The notes beneath the pieces were generated by a model. The model saw only the letters and a program-made list of their open reading frames with translations, was not told the DNA's origin and searched no databases. The translations under genes were made by a program, and so were the position numbers. This document shows, piece by piece, positions 62,765 to 64,000 of a DNA stretch of 64,000 bases. The stretch is from Pseudomonadota bacterium (lineage in GTDB: Archaea; Thermoplasmatota; SW-10-69-26; JACQPN01; JAJPHT01): NCBI GenBank assembly GCA_021325135.1, contig JAJPHT010000016.1, positions 1-64,000 of the forward strand, given 5' to 3'. Position 1 is the stretch's first letter; every line of letters starts with the position of its first letter.

Positions 62765-64000
62765 ATGCTGCTCCGGGAGCTGGCGATCCCCTTCGCCCCC
62801 ACCGAGACGTTCGCGCGCCTCTTCGCCGCCCACGGTGATGGCTTCCTCCTGGAGTCCGCCGAAGGGCCCGAGCGCCTCGCGCGCTACAGCATCCTGGGCC
62901 TCGACCCCGTGGGCAAGGTCGCCTTCGTCGACGGCAAGCTCCAGACCACCGGAGCCCTGGATGCGCCGCGCGACGGCGAGGCCCCCTTAGACTACCTGCG
63001 CCGCCTCCTGGCCCAGCACCCCACCACGGACCAGGGCTATCGTTACCTCGGCGGCCTCGTGGGGCACGTGGGCTACGAGTTCACGCAGCGCCTCGAACGC
63101 CTGGAGCCGCGCGCCTCGGGGCCCTTTCCCGAGCTGGAGTTCGGCCTCTACCTGGACGGCCTCGTCTTCGACCACCTCACCCGCCGCACCGTCTACTTCA
63201 GCCACGGCAAGGACCGCAGCGCCGAGCTCGCCGACGCCGCCAAGCGCGCCGTCGACCTCGCGCCGCCCCGCTTCGGCGCGCCGCGCGTGAACGTCGACTC
63301 GCCCCGCTTCGAGAAGATGGTGGAGCAGGCCAAGGCCCACGTCCACGAAGGCGACGCCTTCCAGGTCGTGCTGTCGCGCCGCTTCGACCTCGACGCCCAG
63401 GGCGACCTCCTCCCCTACTACGAGGCCCTCAAGCGCGCCAACCCCAGCCCCTACATGTATTACCTCAAGAGCGGCGAGCGCCGCCTCGTGGGCGCCAGCC
63501 CCGAGATGCTGGTGCGCGTGGACGGGGGCCGCGTGGAGACCTTCCCCATTGCGGGCACGCGCCCCATGGGGCGCAACCCCACCGAGACGGAGCGCCTCGC
63601 CGCCGAGCTCCTCGCCGACCCCAAGGAGGCCGCCGAGCACGCGATGCTCGTGGACCTCGCGCGCAATGACGTCGGCCGCGTCGCCGAGTACGGCACCGTC
63701 AAGGTCAGCGAGAGCCGCAAGATCGAGCGCTTCAGCCACGTCCAGCACATCGTCAGCAAGGTCGAAGGGCGCCTGCGCCCCGGCCGCGGCGCGCTGGACG
63801 CCTTCGCCGCCCTCTTCCCCGCCGGCACCGTCTCGGGCGCGCCCAAGGTGCGCGCCATGGAGATCATCCGCGACCTCGAGGCCGACGCGCGCGGCCCCTA
63901 CGCGGGCGCCGTGGGCTACTTCTCCTTCAACGGCAACGCCGACGCCGCCATCTGCATCCGCACGCTGGCCTCCTCCGGGCGGCGCGCCTCCGTGCAGGCC
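62765..64000 (+). CDS. trpE: anthranilate synthase component I (3' end beyond window)
   Basis: MLLRELAIPFAPTETFARLFAAHGDGFLLESAEG...YLGGLVGHVGYEF...FQVVLSRRFD...PIAGTRPMGRNPTETERL...DLARNDVGRVAEYGTVKV...FPAGTVSGAPKVRAMEII. Confidence 0.94.
   Translation, partial: MLLRELAIPFAPTETFARLFAAHGDGFLLESAEGPERLARYSILGLDPVGKVAFVDGKLQTTGALDAPRDGEAPLDYLRRLLAQHPTTDQGYRYLGGLVGHVGYEFTQRLERLEPRASGPFPELEFGLYLDGLVFDHLTRRTVYFSHGKDRSAELADAAKRAVDLAPPRFGAPRVNVDSPRFEKMVEQAKAHVHEGDAFQVVLSRRFDLDAQGDLLPYYEALKRANPSPYMYYLKSGERRLVGASPEMLVRVDGGRVETFPIAGTRPMGRNPTETERLAAELLADPKEAAEHAMLVDLARNDVGRVAEYGTVKVSESRKIERFSHVQHIVSKVEGRLRPGRGALDAFAALFPAGTVSGAPKVRAMEIIRDLEADARGPYAGAVGYFSFNGNADAAICIRTLASSGRRASVQA

Noticed and set aside
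1-64000. CRISPR arrays, rRNA, tRNA, integrase or transposase genes
   Set aside because: None recognised by eye; only short repeats and decayed fragments were seen. A tRNAscan/CRISPRCasFinder/ISfinder run would be needed to exclude them formally.

Overview
This 64 kb high-GC window is archaeal. It carries Orc1/Cdc6, HerA-Mre11-Rad50, type-2 IPP isomerase, isopentenyl phosphate kinase, mevalonate kinase and secreted proteins with PGF-CTERM-like tails. A Thermoplasmatota-like origin is my inference, not demonstrated. The main find is an apparently complete linear azol(in)e-containing peptide (LAP/TOMM) RiPP cluster at about 2.3-12.4 kb. It contains an operator-like palindrome plus TATA box, a double wHTH regulator, two tandem proteasome-beta-like Ntn-hydrolases with Thr directly after the start codon, an E1-like partner with an RRE-like N-terminus, a YcaO cyclodehydratase, a SagB-type dehydrogenase and two ABC-2 exporter pairs. 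A 34-aa precursor gene absent from the supplied ORF track (10380-10484, MQIEDLTTTSEAGALDGEKSCCHGWCWGWCHNAV) lies between the exporters and is followed by a hairpin-T8 terminator. About 80-bp near-identical inverted repeats (675-755 and 12651-12733) flank the locus. The proteasome-like pair is a candidate leader protease or maturation complex, which would be a new association. The rest is an accessory zone (13-18 kb, small secreted peptides and decayed repeats) followed by mostly housekeeping genes, with several long perfect hairpins, a giant pseudokinase/ATPase/histidine kinase, and an aquaporin-arsC pair. No tRNA, rRNA or CRISPR was seen. All identifications are from reading the sequence; no searches were run.
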